36,825 nucleotides of DNA from Hallerella sp964587155 (GTDB lineage Bacteria > Fibrobacterota > Fibrobacteria > Fibrobacterales > Fibrobacteraceae): positions 1 to 36,825 of the forward strand of contig CAZPKF010000021.1 in NCBI GenBank assembly GCA_964587155.1, given 5' to 3'. Below the pieces are notes generated by a model. That model was not told the origin of the DNA. It worked only from the letters and a program-made list of their open reading frames with translations, and searched no databases. The translations under genes and the position numbers were made by a program. Positions 23,752 through 32,080 of this stretch are shown here, piece by piece. Each line of letters begins with the position of its first letter. Position 1 is the first letter of the stretch.

Positions 23752-25024
23752 CGGATTTTCCAAAATCCAGAGCAGCTTCACGAGACAGAATTTTTCCCTG
23801 CAGCTGAAGATCAAATTCAGCATGAATGATTTCCCCGATGCGTTTGCCGGGCTTTAAACCCATCTGAATCAAATCCGCCCCTCGCAGCCACGGCTCAGGC
23901 GGAGCCTCAAAGACATTTAGTTCTTCTGCCGTTGCCCGGAATGTTTCTGCGACAGAGCTCTTCACTCCGTTTTCGAAGAAAGGTGCTGCCGATTTCAGAT
24001 ATAGATACGAAAGGAACAAACCGCCTTGCGCCACTGAAGAACGGCGCATAAATTCCGCTTCGAACGCCTTTTGGATTTTCGCCCGAGAGAGCAGTTCCGG
24101 AATGAATGCGCAAAACACAGGAACGCGTTTGAGCAACTGAACTTCGTTCGTCATCCGCGCCAAAAAAGTTTTCGCCGAATCCGAATTGCCCGCGCCCGAA
24201 AGCAAAGCCGAAAACGCAAGAACTTCTTTTGAAATCAAATCCGGAACACGGTCTAGTTCTTCTGAAACATGATCCAAAAGTATTCCCAAATTTTCCAAAG
24301 AGCCGTTCCATGGGCTGATTTCAGGAAAAAATCGGAAAAGATCCATTTCACAAAAAGCGGCCAGTCCAAAACTGGGTCTTCCGGGTTTGAGAAGCCATTT
24401 TTTGAATTCTTCAAACAAACGTTCCGGCGAAAGATCCGCCAAAGAAAGACTGCGGCAAAGTTTCGCAGTTTCTGGAGAAAGGGCTAACGAAAACCGCGAT
24501 GCGAACTGGACGCCTCGCAACACGCGCAGAGAGTCTTCTGAAAACGCCGGGGAAACGTGGCGCAAAATTTTCCGTTCCAAATCACCCTTGCCGTCATAAG
24601 GGTCAGACAGTTCTAAATCCGGCAGCGAAAGTCCCATAGCGTTGACCGTAAAATCCCGCCGCCGAGCCGCTTCTTCGAACGTCAAGTTCAAGTGCGTTTC
24701 AACCAAAAAACCCCGATGCCCCTCGCCGATTTTACTTTCTGTCCGGGGAAAAGAAAAATCCAATTCCAGCCCGCGGGTCACAAGATGAACGACTCCAAAA
24801 GCCCTGCCGACTAAATTGGGCCGACCAAAATTTTTCAATATGTCGAGTAACGTCTTCTGTTCAATGCCGTAAACTTCTACATCGAAATCTCTAGAGGGAA
24901 TGCCCAACAACGCATCGCGGACAAACCCTCCAACGAGATAAGATCTCCCCCCTGCAGCGCAAATTCGTTCTGCGATTTGCAGCAAGCTTTTGGGAATTTC
25001 GGCAAGAATCCGTTCCCTGTTCAT
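23729..25024 (-). CDS. cca: CCA tRNA nucleotidyltransferase / poly(A) polymerase family
   Basis: A 431-residue cytoplasmic enzyme of the class II nucleotidyltransferase family that adds CCA to tRNA 3' ends. The catalytic head has RSYLVGGFVRDALLG and DFDVEVYG (Asp46, Asp48), then RRDFTVNAMGL, DPYDGKGDLERKILRHV and FSEDSLRVLRGVQFASRF, all hallmark motifs. The C-terminus has GADLIQMGLKPGKRIGEIIH. In the region where many bacterial relatives carry an HD phosphohydrolase domain, the His-Asp pair is missing (FSALLSGAGNSDS where HDxGK is expected). Specificity as CCA-adding, A-adding or poly(A) polymerase cannot be decided. The start overlaps the preceding lipoprotein stop as ATGA; AGGAG is about 10 bases upstream. 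Confidence 0.88.
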   Translation of the reverse strand: MNRERILAEIPKSLLQIAERICAAGGRSYLVGGFVRDALLGIPSRDFDVEVYGIEQKTLLDILKNFGRPNLVGRAFGVVHLVTRGLELDFSFPRTESKIGEGHRGFLVETHLNLTFEEAARRRDFTVNAMGLSLPDLELSDPYDGKGDLERKILRHVSPAFSEDSLRVLRGVQFASRFSLALSPETAKLCRSLSLADLSPERLFEEFKKWLLKPGRPSFGLAAFCEMDLFRFFPEISPWNGSLENLGILLDHVSEELDRVPDLISKEVLAFSALLSGAGNSDSAKTFLARMTNEVQLLKRVPVFCAFIPELLSRAKIQKAFEAEFMRRSSVAQGGLFLSYLYLKSAAPFFENGVKSSVAETFRATAEELNVFEAPPEPWLRGADLIQMGLKPGKRIGEIIHAEFDLQLQGKILSREAALDFGKSAISNGIV

Positions 25025-25311
25025 TGCGGAGAAGCTCCTGTCGAATCTACCGCAGAAGAATCCTTTTTGGAATCTGCATACATTTCATAAATGCTTTTTT
25101 TGAAACGGTTCGTGAGAGAATCCGATTTGGCGTATTCTTCTTGCTCCGCTTGGCATTGTTTCAATTCTTCACGCGTCCATTCCCGCTGATCAGGAGACAT
25201 CGACATGTGATTCAAACGGTATTCGATTTCTGCACACACGGGCTTTTGCCGCTGAGAAGCGCATCCCAAAAGCAAGAACGCCGCCAATAGGAACAACAAA
25301 AAATTTTTCAC
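25021..25311 (-). CDS. Small lipoprotein of unknown function
   Basis: A 96-residue lipoprotein. It starts at a GTG (25311) because GGAGG lies seven bases before it and the product then begins directly with the signal (first residues VKNFLLFLLAAFLLLGC). The lipobox is LLGC, followed by ASQRQK. The mature ~80 residues are highly charged and helical (SPDQREWTREELKQCQAEQEEYAKSD split around a single extra Cys). I do not recognise a family. It is sandwiched between the beta-propeller gene (21 bases upstream) and cca (4-base overlap), so it is in the ECF-sigma operon. Confidence 0.7.
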   Translation of the reverse strand: MKNFLLFLLAAFLLLGCASQRQKPVCAEIEYRLNHMSMSPDQREWTREELKQCQAEQEEYAKSDSLTNRFKKSIYEMYADSKKDSSAVDSTGASPQ

Positions 25312-25331
25312 GAAACGACCTCCGCTGTCCA

Positions 25332-27527
25332 TCAGTGGATGACTAAGATTTTGCCCCGCTTCGTCTTGGAGCCTTTTTTTACCAGATAATGATAAACGCC
25401 CGGAGCGACCAGAACGCCGTTCCTATCGCGCCCATCCCAAACCAGACGTCCTCCAGAGACTTCACTTCCGCGGAATGAACGGACTAAATGCGCACCCGCA
25501 TTGTAAATGGAGATAACCGCTGATTCTGAAAAATAGTCAAACGTCAGAACCTGACCCAAATCAAAGCGCACCGGATTCGGATACACTTTGAATTCCGGTC
25601 CGTCAGAAGTCATAAACGAAGAAGTCTCCCGCAGATCTGCCCGGAAATAACGGGACGCTCCGTTTTTGTGAATGAACCAGACTTCGCCTTTTTTAGAATC
25701 TACGGCTACGTCATAAACAATGTCGTTCAAGAGCCCATTCCGGCTGACGTATTTCTTTGCAGCAAGCGTATCGGGGCTTTTTCCCGTTTTCTGAATCCTG
25801 TAAGCACCATCTCCGACGGTTCCCACCCAAAGCCTATCCTTCGGGTCTAAGGCGATGGAAGAAAGGCTCGCTTGCTCCAAAGCGGCAATTTTATGCGGAG
25901 CCTGTACTGAATCCATGCCGGATTCAAAATAAGCGACAGTCGAATTGGTAACCGTCCACAGGCGTCCCGCTTTGTCAAAATCCATATCGACCAAAACATA
26001 ATTGTCAGGCGTCGGAATCTTCGATTTCCCAGAAAGGACTAGTTCTCCTCCCGTTTCCGAAACCGGTTTGAACCGGAATATATCCAAAGAGCCTTGTCCG
26101 GCAGCACCTTCTGTCAATCCGGCGGCAGAATAGACAATCCATTCTGAGCCATCTTCAGAAAGCTTCGCCCGTAACGGTCCCGTGTAATTGCCGCTTCCAA
26201 TGCCATTGGCACAGCTGATATTTCCAGATTCATCGACATAAGCAATTCCATAACCGGACTTTCCCCAATAGTTGACAAGCCATCCGATGCTATCTGGCGC
26301 AACGTCTATTCCCGTAGGAACAAGAAAATGAGGCGAGAACCTGTCCATACAGACGTCTTCGGCATCGGTCAAATCCATCACCCATTCTGCACCATGGGAC
26401 GCATACATGCGCAGTCCCAACCCCCAAACGCTGACCAACGCCATTCCATCGGGCAAAATCGCCAAATTTTTCAAAAAACGGGCATGAGGAGCTTCATCCG
26501 CATAAAAAGGCGACTCATCTACAGCGGCGGCAAAGTTCCACCCTTCGCCATCACTGAATCCAAATTCCCCATTCGATGTGTGAACCGTGACACCGCCTTC
26601 CGCAAATCCAGGATACACAACATACGCACCCGAAATAGGGAACTTTGTCCAAGAGGAAACGTTTCTCAATTCCCCATCATAAATCCATGCAGAATCCTTT
26701 CCGACAAGGTAGGCGAAATCTTCCGCTTCCAGAATTTGCCGCACACGGGAAGAATCTCCCCTCCAAAGAGAAGGAAATCTTTTACTTGACAGCGTATCGC
26801 CCAATGCGACAATCGGAAATTCAAAATCGTCAAAACCGACCGAAATGGATTTTCCATCCACATTGATTTTCCGGATGGCCGTTTTCGTAGAATCCGGAGT
26901 TTTAAACGTTTTCAACAACGTCCATGAATTCGGATCCGCGAGCAAGACATCCCTTTCCAAGGCGTTCCAGTCCATGTGACGGAAAAAGACTTCGTTTCCC
27001 ACGGCAACGAACAAGGAATCGCCTGCAATTCGCATCGCTGACGGGGAGACGGACTTGAGGGAAACATCCCCGACACGCGTCAACGTCATCAACGATTTTT
27101 GCCGCTCCGTGTCAAAGAAAGCGATTCTATCCCGAAATCCCAACACAAGAATCGACGACGCGTTTTGAAGTAGGCCGGGAACCAGCTCCACCCCCGCCGA
27201 AGCAAAAGAACGGTTCACTACCAAGAACTTCCCGTTTGCAATGAGTTTCGAAAGGATTCCCTTTGACGAAACGGCGAACAATTCTCCGTTTTCCATTCGG
27301 GAAACGCCGAATATTTCGGACGCTTCCAAACCATCTTCCGAAGAGAACACGTCCGATTCTCCGCCAGGCATGATGATCCGCACTCCACCATCCGTTCCCA
27401 GAACAAGGGCTTGTTCTGTCCGGGCCGCACTGTAAAAAATGTCTGTCCGGGAAAAATCATTCCACGCATCGATGGCAAACGCCAACGACACACCGAACAA
27501 AAGAAATGCTCGCAATAAAAAACTCAC
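25332..27527 (-). CDS. Secreted beta-propeller protein with T9SS/FlgD-like C-terminal domain
   Basis: A 731-residue exported protein. The signal peptide is SFLLRAFLLFGVSLAFA. The body is made of repeating blades that resemble two-component-regulator propellers: LVLGTDGGVRIIM, DGLEASEIFGVSRM, LDPKDRLWVGTVGDGAYRI, YVSRNGLLNDIVYDVAVDS. The last ~90 residues start with FKVYPNPV and end with WDGRDRNGVLVAPGVYHYLV and RGKILVIH, the pattern of type A Por-secretion (T9SS) sorting domains and FlgD-type Ig repeats. Surface delivery by T9SS is therefore likely but depends on the host having that system, which is not in the window. The start is GTG with no Shine-Dalgarno; TAATAT lies six bases upstream. 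It follows the ECF sigma gene by 21 bases. Confidence 0.8.
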   Translation of the reverse strand: MSFLLRAFLLFGVSLAFAIDAWNDFSRTDIFYSAARTEQALVLGTDGGVRIIMPGGESDVFSSEDGLEASEIFGVSRMENGELFAVSSKGILSKLIANGKFLVVNRSFASAGVELVPGLLQNASSILVLGFRDRIAFFDTERQKSLMTLTRVGDVSLKSVSPSAMRIAGDSLFVAVGNEVFFRHMDWNALERDVLLADPNSWTLLKTFKTPDSTKTAIRKINVDGKSISVGFDDFEFPIVALGDTLSSKRFPSLWRGDSSRVRQILEAEDFAYLVGKDSAWIYDGELRNVSSWTKFPISGAYVVYPGFAEGGVTVHTSNGEFGFSDGEGWNFAAAVDESPFYADEAPHARFLKNLAILPDGMALVSVWGLGLRMYASHGAEWVMDLTDAEDVCMDRFSPHFLVPTGIDVAPDSIGWLVNYWGKSGYGIAYVDESGNISCANGIGSGNYTGPLRAKLSEDGSEWIVYSAAGLTEGAAGQGSLDIFRFKPVSETGGELVLSGKSKIPTPDNYVLVDMDFDKAGRLWTVTNSTVAYFESGMDSVQAPHKIAALEQASLSSIALDPKDRLWVGTVGDGAYRIQKTGKSPDTLAAKKYVSRNGLLNDIVYDVAVDSKKGEVWFIHKNGASRYFRADLRETSSFMTSDGPEFKVYPNPVRFDLGQVLTFDYFSESAVISIYNAGAHLVRSFRGSEVSGGRLVWDGRDRNGVLVAPGVYHYLVKKGSKTKRGKILVIH

Positions 27528-27533
27528 ATTTCA

Positions 27534-27539
27534 ATATTA
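27534..27539 (-). promoter_or_regulatory. Candidate -10 element for the beta-propeller gene
   Basis: On the minus strand TAATAT ends six bases before the GTG start at 27527, in the short gap after the sigma-factor stop. No ribosome-binding site is visible. No good -35 is seen. The gene may therefore also be read from an internal leaderless start, besides read-through from the sigma gene. Confidence 0.3.
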
Positions 27540-27548
27540 CCAAAAAAA

Positions 27549-28070
27549 TCACGACATTTTGACAGACTCCAGTGCATTTTTTCGCATTTTTTCCATCGAC
27601 AAGATTAAACGTTTGGCTACAGTCGTATGTTTACATCCCGATACTTCCGCCAAATCCCCGATAGAGATTCCTTTTAAAAAGTGCAAATCGACAAGCGCTT
27701 CCCGTTGAGGGGGAAGTTTTCCAAGGCACGCCTTGACTTCTAGAGTATCCCACGGCAAACGGGCATTTTTGGCATTGCGCTGCGATTCATAACGAAAATA
27801 TTTTTCGGAAACTTTCCGAAAACGCATCAAGCGGCGCAATTCGTCATTGCAAACATTTTCCGCCACCCGTACAAGCCATCCCACAGGACTGTAAAGGCTC
27901 CGAACGTTTTCAAAATGGAGGTGAAGCCGGATGTAAACATTTTGCATAATGTCCTGGATAGGAACACCTCGCGGCATTTTACGCTTGCACAATTTGTAAA
28001 TTGTGTGCCGATGCAAATTCCAGAATTTCAAAATATCCTGATTGCGAACAGGCCCTTGAATCGAGGCCAT
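27549..28070 (-). CDS. ECF-type RNA polymerase sigma factor
   Basis: A 173-residue sigma factor. Region 2 is visible as DIMQNVYIRLHLHFENVRS with SPVGWLVRVAENVCNDELRR, the core-binding and -10 recognition helices. Region 4 is LPPQREALVDLHFLKGISIG and LAEVSGCKHTTVAKRLILSM, a helix-turn-helix that reads the -35. There is no region 1 or 3, as usual for the ECF group. No anti-sigma factor gene adjoins it; instead the next gene encodes a secreted propeller. AGGAG stands four bases before the ATG. It is divergent from dsbD across a 74-base gap in which no clear ECF-type promoter was recognised. The regulon is unknown. Confidence 0.88.
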   Translation of the reverse strand: MASIQGPVRNQDILKFWNLHRHTIYKLCKRKMPRGVPIQDIMQNVYIRLHLHFENVRSLYSPVGWLVRVAENVCNDELRRLMRFRKVSEKYFRYESQRNAKNARLPWDTLEVKACLGKLPPQREALVDLHFLKGISIGDLAEVSGCKHTTVAKRLILSMEKMRKNALESVKMS

Positions 28071-28144
28071 AAGACTCCTGACCTAATCCGGGAGTTTCCA
28101 AAAAGCGACAAATCGAAAAATAGTTTTGCCGAGGAGATCTTCTT

Positions 28145-29953
28145 TTGAAAACATCTGTAAAAACAAATTTAGTCACTTGTTGGTTGCAATGGATTTTGCC
28201 CATACTTCTCGTTTGCGCATCTGCAAAAGCTCAAGATTTTGAATCCGTCAACCTAAACAACATGGCGCCGCCCAAAGTGGAAATCATCTTCCCGGAAGAA
28301 GCGACTCAAGTCGGAAATTTAGTGGAAATTCGCATCACGATTCCCGAAAACTGGCATGTAAACGCAAACATCGCCGCCGATGAATTTTTAAAACCGTCCA
28401 CGCTCGAAATTGAAGCGCGGGGCATTGAATTCGGCGACCCGATTTGGCCCGCCCCCATCAAAGAATACAGCGAAGCTTTGGATTTGGAAAATTTGGTGTT
28501 CAAGGGAACGTTTTCCGTTGGAGTTCCCATTCAAAAATTGGATGCCGATTACGATACCAGCACGACAAACGTCAATTTCGGTTACCAGGCCTGCAGCCAC
28601 ATTTGTCTTGCGCCGCAAACAGTTCACGCCTCCCTTGAATTGAAAGCTCTTGGACGGACTCCTTCCGTTTCTCCCATTTCCGCAGAACCGTCAAAAAAAA
28701 AATCCACTGAGCCCTGGGCGTGGTTTTTACTCCTCGCCTTTGCCGGCGGGCTCCTTTTGAATTTGATGCCTTGCGTACTTCCCGTCTTGTTCTTAAAACT
28801 GTTCAACCTGGTGAAACACCGCGGAGAATCCCGGGCAAGCCTATTCCGTTCCACCGCCGCTTTGGTCTTTGGCATTTTAATTTCTTTTTGGATTTTAGCC
28901 GGAATCATTACACTAATCAAGGCGGGCAGCGGACACGCCGGCTGGGGATTCCAATTTCAAAATCTGGGATTCATCACCTTTATGGTCGTTCTGCTTTCCG
29001 CATTCGCCATGAACCTTTTAGGCGCATTTGAACTTTTCTTGCCCGGATCGACCATTACCAAAATGGACGCAGCGACTCACCGGGAAGGGTTGTCCGGAGC
29101 CTTTTTCAGCGGAATTCTGATGGTCCTTTTGAGCACGCCTTGTTCTGCCCCATTTCTCGGTTCTGCCATGGGATTCGCCTTTACCCAAAGCATCCCCATC
29201 CTCTTTTTGTTTTTTACCGCTGCCGCGCTGGGTCTCGCGTTCCCCTACATCCTCGTCGCCTGTTTTCCCCATGTTCTAAAAATTTTCCCCAAACCGGGAA
29301 ACTGGATGGTTAAACTTCAAAAAATTTTGGGACTATTCCTATTTGGAACGGCGATTTGGCTTGTTTGGGTGGCCTTTTGCACTAGCGGAAAAACGGGAGC
29401 GGGAATCATCGGAGCTTTTGGCATCACCGCCATCATCTGCTCAGCCATATTTGGAAAAGTGGCACGCCCCGACAAGCCTTTTGTCCGCGAACCGATTTTA
29501 CTCATCCTTTTCTCGGGATTCTTCTTTGCTGCATGGTTCTTCGCCGGGAGCCCCGCACTGAAATCAGAGACCGAAAAAAGAGCCCTGGCCGCCGCAGAAC
29601 AGACGCTAGGCGAAGACGGCTGGTACCGTTACTCGGAACAAACATTCCAAGCACTCGCTCTCGAAGAAAAACCGATTTTTGTCGATGTGACTGCGAACTG
29701 GTGCCTCACCTGCAAAACCAACGAAGCCGTCCTCCTGTCCAGCGAAACCGTCCGAGAAATTTTCAACAAGGCGAACGCCCTTTTGATACGCGCCGATTAT
29801 ACTCTTGAAAGCGAAGAAGTCTCTGCCCTGTTGAAATCTCTTGGACGCAGTGGAGTTCCCGCCTACGCAGTGTATCTGCCGAAATCCCAAACGTGGAATG
29901 TCCTTCCAGAAATCCCGACGGCAGACGCTATTCAAAAAGCGTTGTCAGAATAA
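28145..29953 (+). CDS. dsbD: Thiol:disulfide interchange protein DsbD
   Basis: A 602-residue inner-membrane protein that carries electrons from cytoplasmic thioredoxin to periplasmic proteins. All three domains are present. The N-terminal Ig-like alpha domain has GYQACSHICLAPQT (Cys150, Cys154). The central eight-segment membrane domain has LMPCVLP (Cys210) and STPCSAPF (Cys333). The C-terminal thioredoxin domain has TANWCLTC (Cys520, Cys523). A signal peptide covers residues 1-29. The start is TTG at 28145, chosen because GAGGAG lies eight bases upstream and no better ATG exists. It is divergent from the ECF sigma gene and converges on an RsuA-family gene 31 bases away. Confidence 0.95.
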   Translation: MKTSVKTNLVTCWLQWILPILLVCASAKAQDFESVNLNNMAPPKVEIIFPEEATQVGNLVEIRITIPENWHVNANIAADEFLKPSTLEIEARGIEFGDPIWPAPIKEYSEALDLENLVFKGTFSVGVPIQKLDADYDTSTTNVNFGYQACSHICLAPQTVHASLELKALGRTPSVSPISAEPSKKKSTEPWAWFLLLAFAGGLLLNLMPCVLPVLFLKLFNLVKHRGESRASLFRSTAALVFGILISFWILAGIITLIKAGSGHAGWGFQFQNLGFITFMVVLLSAFAMNLLGAFELFLPGSTITKMDAATHREGLSGAFFSGILMVLLSTPCSAPFLGSAMGFAFTQSIPILFLFFTAAALGLAFPYILVACFPHVLKIFPKPGNWMVKLQKILGLFLFGTAIWLVWVAFCTSGKTGAGIIGAFGITAIICSAIFGKVARPDKPFVREPILLILFSGFFFAAWFFAGSPALKSETEKRALAAAEQTLGEDGWYRYSEQTFQALALEEKPIFVDVTANWCLTCKTNEAVLLSSETVREIFNKANALLIRADYTLESEEVSALLKSLGRSGVPAYAVYLPKSQTWNVLPEIPTADAIQKALSE

Positions 29954-29984
29954 CTGGCGGCATTTGATTTTCAAGATTTGGACT

Positions 29985-30692
29985 TCACCCGAAACAAGCC
30001 ACTTCTTCGGCAGTCAAAAACCGCCATTCTCCGGGTTTTAAAATCGGATCGAGCTTTAGCGGTCCAATGGAAATGCGTTCCAAATCTTCGACATGGTTGG
30101 AAACGGCGGCAAACATTCGCCGGACTTCATGATAAACGCCTTCCCCGATGGAAATGCGCACTTCTGTATCGGAAACGGATAAAAGTTCCCTTGCGACAAA
30201 AGGCTTTTTTTCGCCTTTCAGCTGGACGCCCTCTTTTAAAAGACGCGCTTGAGCTTCGGTCATTGGGCGCGCCAATTTCGCCACATAAGTTTTCAACAAG
30301 CCTTTTTTGGGACTTTCCACCCGATGAATAAACTGTCCCTGATTGGAAAGCAGCAAAAGTCCATGAGAATCCGCATCCAAGCGACCCACACATTGCAATC
30401 CCATTTCCAACATCCGTGCGGGAAACGCGTCAAATACCGAAGCATTGTCCCGTGGACGGTGGCTGCATTCCTGTCCACAGGGCTTATTCATCATCATGAA
30501 CAGTTCTTCTGCTGTTGAAACGACTTCACCGTTGACCTCGATTTCTTCCGGTTTTGCCTCCAATTCTTCGAACGGATCTTTGACTTCCCGCCCATAAAGC
30601 GAAACAAATCCGCTCCGGACTAAGGCTCGACACTCTTTGCGCGTTCCAAAGCCCAAACGCGACAGCAATCTTTCCACAGTCCATTTTTGCAT
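29985..30692 (-). CDS. RsuA-family pseudouridine synthase (second copy)
   Basis: A 235-residue cytoplasmic enzyme. Residues 1-35 form an S4-like domain (ERLLSRLGFGTRKECRALVRSG). The catalytic motif is GRLDADSHGLLLLSNQG with Asp106, followed by KTYVAKLARPMTE and GVYHEVRRMFAAV. These match the RsuA branch, whose best-known member modifies 16S rRNA U516, but the target here is an inference. MMMNKPCGQECSHRPRD replaces the usual NKPxGxxCs..D segment closely enough to keep the family. AGGAG lies six bases before the ATG. It is the last gene of the seven-gene operon, nine bases after the DUF2953-like gene. It is unrelated in function to its envelope neighbours. Confidence 0.88.
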   Translation of the reverse strand: MQKWTVERLLSRLGFGTRKECRALVRSGFVSLYGREVKDPFEELEAKPEEIEVNGEVVSTAEELFMMMNKPCGQECSHRPRDNASVFDAFPARMLEMGLQCVGRLDADSHGLLLLSNQGQFIHRVESPKKGLLKTYVAKLARPMTEAQARLLKEGVQLKGEKKPFVARELLSVSDTEVRISIGEGVYHEVRRMFAAVSNHVEDLERISIGPLKLDPILKPGEWRFLTAEEVACFG

Positions 30693-30701
30693 ACAGCTCT
30701 C

Positions 30702-31499
30702 CTAATTCGAAGTCATGAAACGCACCACTTGACGGCGCCAAAAAGACAACCGGATATTTTTGGGATTTTTCCGGTAAAGCCAACGATTTTTAAAATACAG
30801 AAAAACAATGCCGACAATAGACGATACCGAGACGATAAAAAAGCCCAAAAGTCTGGCCAGCGAAAACGAGACGATACACACTCCTTCAATCCGAAACGGC
30901 GTGTTTCCCATCCAATCCATCGCCAGTTCCCAGTTTTTGAAAACCGGAAACGTTCCCTTCAAAAAGCTAAATGCTCCGGACATGTATCCCATTTGTTCAA
31001 AATTTTCCAGCCGAATGCCCTCGACAACTGTCGTTTCAAATCGGCAATGGAACAAGCGAAAAAAGGATTTCCCCAATTGAAAAAATTTGCCCAATACTTT
31101 TTTGTCAAATTGCGGTTCCAACATCAATGTGAAAAATTCCAAATCCGATGCAGGCTTCGCTTCGCCCTTGGGCGGCGGGCTGTTTTTTTCCAAAGATGGA
31201 TTCTCGGACGGTTTAAGTGAAACCGAACGGACGGGTTCTTCCGAAGATTTTTCCTCGCGGATTTTAGGCTGTTCCGAAAGTGGCGAAGAGTTTTTGGGGA
31301 AAGTTTCCGTGACTGCAGCCCCTTCCGAATTTTCTTTGGAAAGTCCTTTGTTAAAGCAGAAAAGTTTCTTTCGAAAAATCCGAATTTCCAAAAAACTTCC
31401 CTGGCGACTTCCACAAAAAAGGATTCGAACCGGAACCGGGAAAAGCAGAATGATCGCCACCAAAACAGCGACGACGATGACCGCCAAATCCAAAATCAT
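30702..31499 (-). CDS. DUF2953-like membrane protein of unknown function
   Basis: A 265-residue protein. An N-terminal membrane segment (LAVIVVAVLVAIILLFPVPV) is followed by about 70 residues of low-complexity, Pro/Ser/Lys/Glu-rich linker. The C-terminal half contains a compact region (LEPQFDKKVLGKFFQLGKSFFRLFHCRFETTVVEGI) and a second membrane segment (LARLLGFFIVSVSSIVGIVFLYF). The N-terminal segment plus later body recalls DUF2953 (YtfI-like) proteins, but this is a tentative match. Its start overlaps the mlaC stop as ATGA, so it is translationally coupled to that gene. The role is unknown. Confidence 0.55.
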   Translation of the reverse strand: MILDLAVIVVAVLVAIILLFPVPVRILFCGSRQGSFLEIRIFRKKLFCFNKGLSKENSEGAAVTETFPKNSSPLSEQPKIREEKSSEEPVRSVSLKPSENPSLEKNSPPPKGEAKPASDLEFFTLMLEPQFDKKVLGKFFQLGKSFFRLFHCRFETTVVEGIRLENFEQMGYMSGAFSFLKGTFPVFKNWELAMDWMGNTPFRIEGVCIVSFSLARLLGFFIVSVSSIVGIVFLYFKNRWLYRKNPKNIRLSFWRRQVVRFMTSN

Positions 31500-32080
31500 C
31501 CTTCTGTTTCGTCAGCCTTTTTCTTGATAATTTCCAATAATTCGGCAAACGACTTTGTTTTCAAAATAGTTGAAAACTGTTCTTTGTAGTTGCGAGCCGT
31601 AGAAAGATCGTCAATGACCAAATCCCAAGCCATCCAGTTTCCATCGACAAGAGTCATTTTGTAAACGAGAACGGACTCTTTCCCTTTATACCAAAGATGC
31701 GCAGTGACATTCGCTTCTGTATTGTTCTTTTTCATTTTCGGCGCATCATAAATGGTGCTGTCCGTGCGATACATTTCCAATCGCTTGGCGCTGGAATTGC
31801 GGACCATCCGTTGAAATTCCGCAGCAAAACTTTGCTTAGACGCTTCGTCAAGACCGGCCCACGTTTCTTTGGGCAACGATTTTTCAGCGAGAAGTTTAAA
31901 ATTGAACACATCGCTCAACAACCCTTTGACACGCTCGTTGTCCTGTTTTGTCAGGCTTTTCTTTTTTAAGAGCGTTTGCAATTCCTTGTCGTTTTGAGAA
32001 ATGGCTGAAACTGGATCCGCAGCAAAAGCGAACGTCAGAGACAATGCGAGAATGGAAAAGAAAAAAGGTGCTTTCATCAT
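31496..32080 (-). CDS. mlaC: MlaC/Ttg2D-family periplasmic phospholipid-binding protein
   Basis: A 194-residue periplasmic protein. The signal peptide is MMKAPFFFSILALSLTFAFA. The mature part follows the MlaC (toluene-tolerance Ttg2D) pattern: VFNFKLLAEKSLPKETWAGL, SFAAEFQRMVRNSSAKRLEMY, then NVTAHLWYKGKESVLVYKM and WMAWDLVIDDLSTARNYKEQF. MlaC shuttles phospholipids between the outer-membrane MlaA complex and the inner-membrane MlaFEDB transporter. Neither partner is in the window, so this copy is an orphan here. A Shine-Dalgarno-like AGGA lies upstream. It directly abuts the TolC-like gene (no gap) and overlaps the next gene by four bases. Confidence 0.88.
   Translation of the reverse strand: MMKAPFFFSILALSLTFAFAADPVSAISQNDKELQTLLKKKSLTKQDNERVKGLLSDVFNFKLLAEKSLPKETWAGLDEASKQSFAAEFQRMVRNSSAKRLEMYRTDSTIYDAPKMKKNNTEANVTAHLWYKGKESVLVYKMTLVDGNWMAWDLVIDDLSTARNYKEQFSTILKTKSFAELLEIIKKKADETEG

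Noticed and set aside
25312..25332. ATG start of the small lipoprotein at 25332
   Set aside because: The GGAGG site lies inside that extension, seven bases before GTG at 25311, and the signal peptide starts at the GTG.
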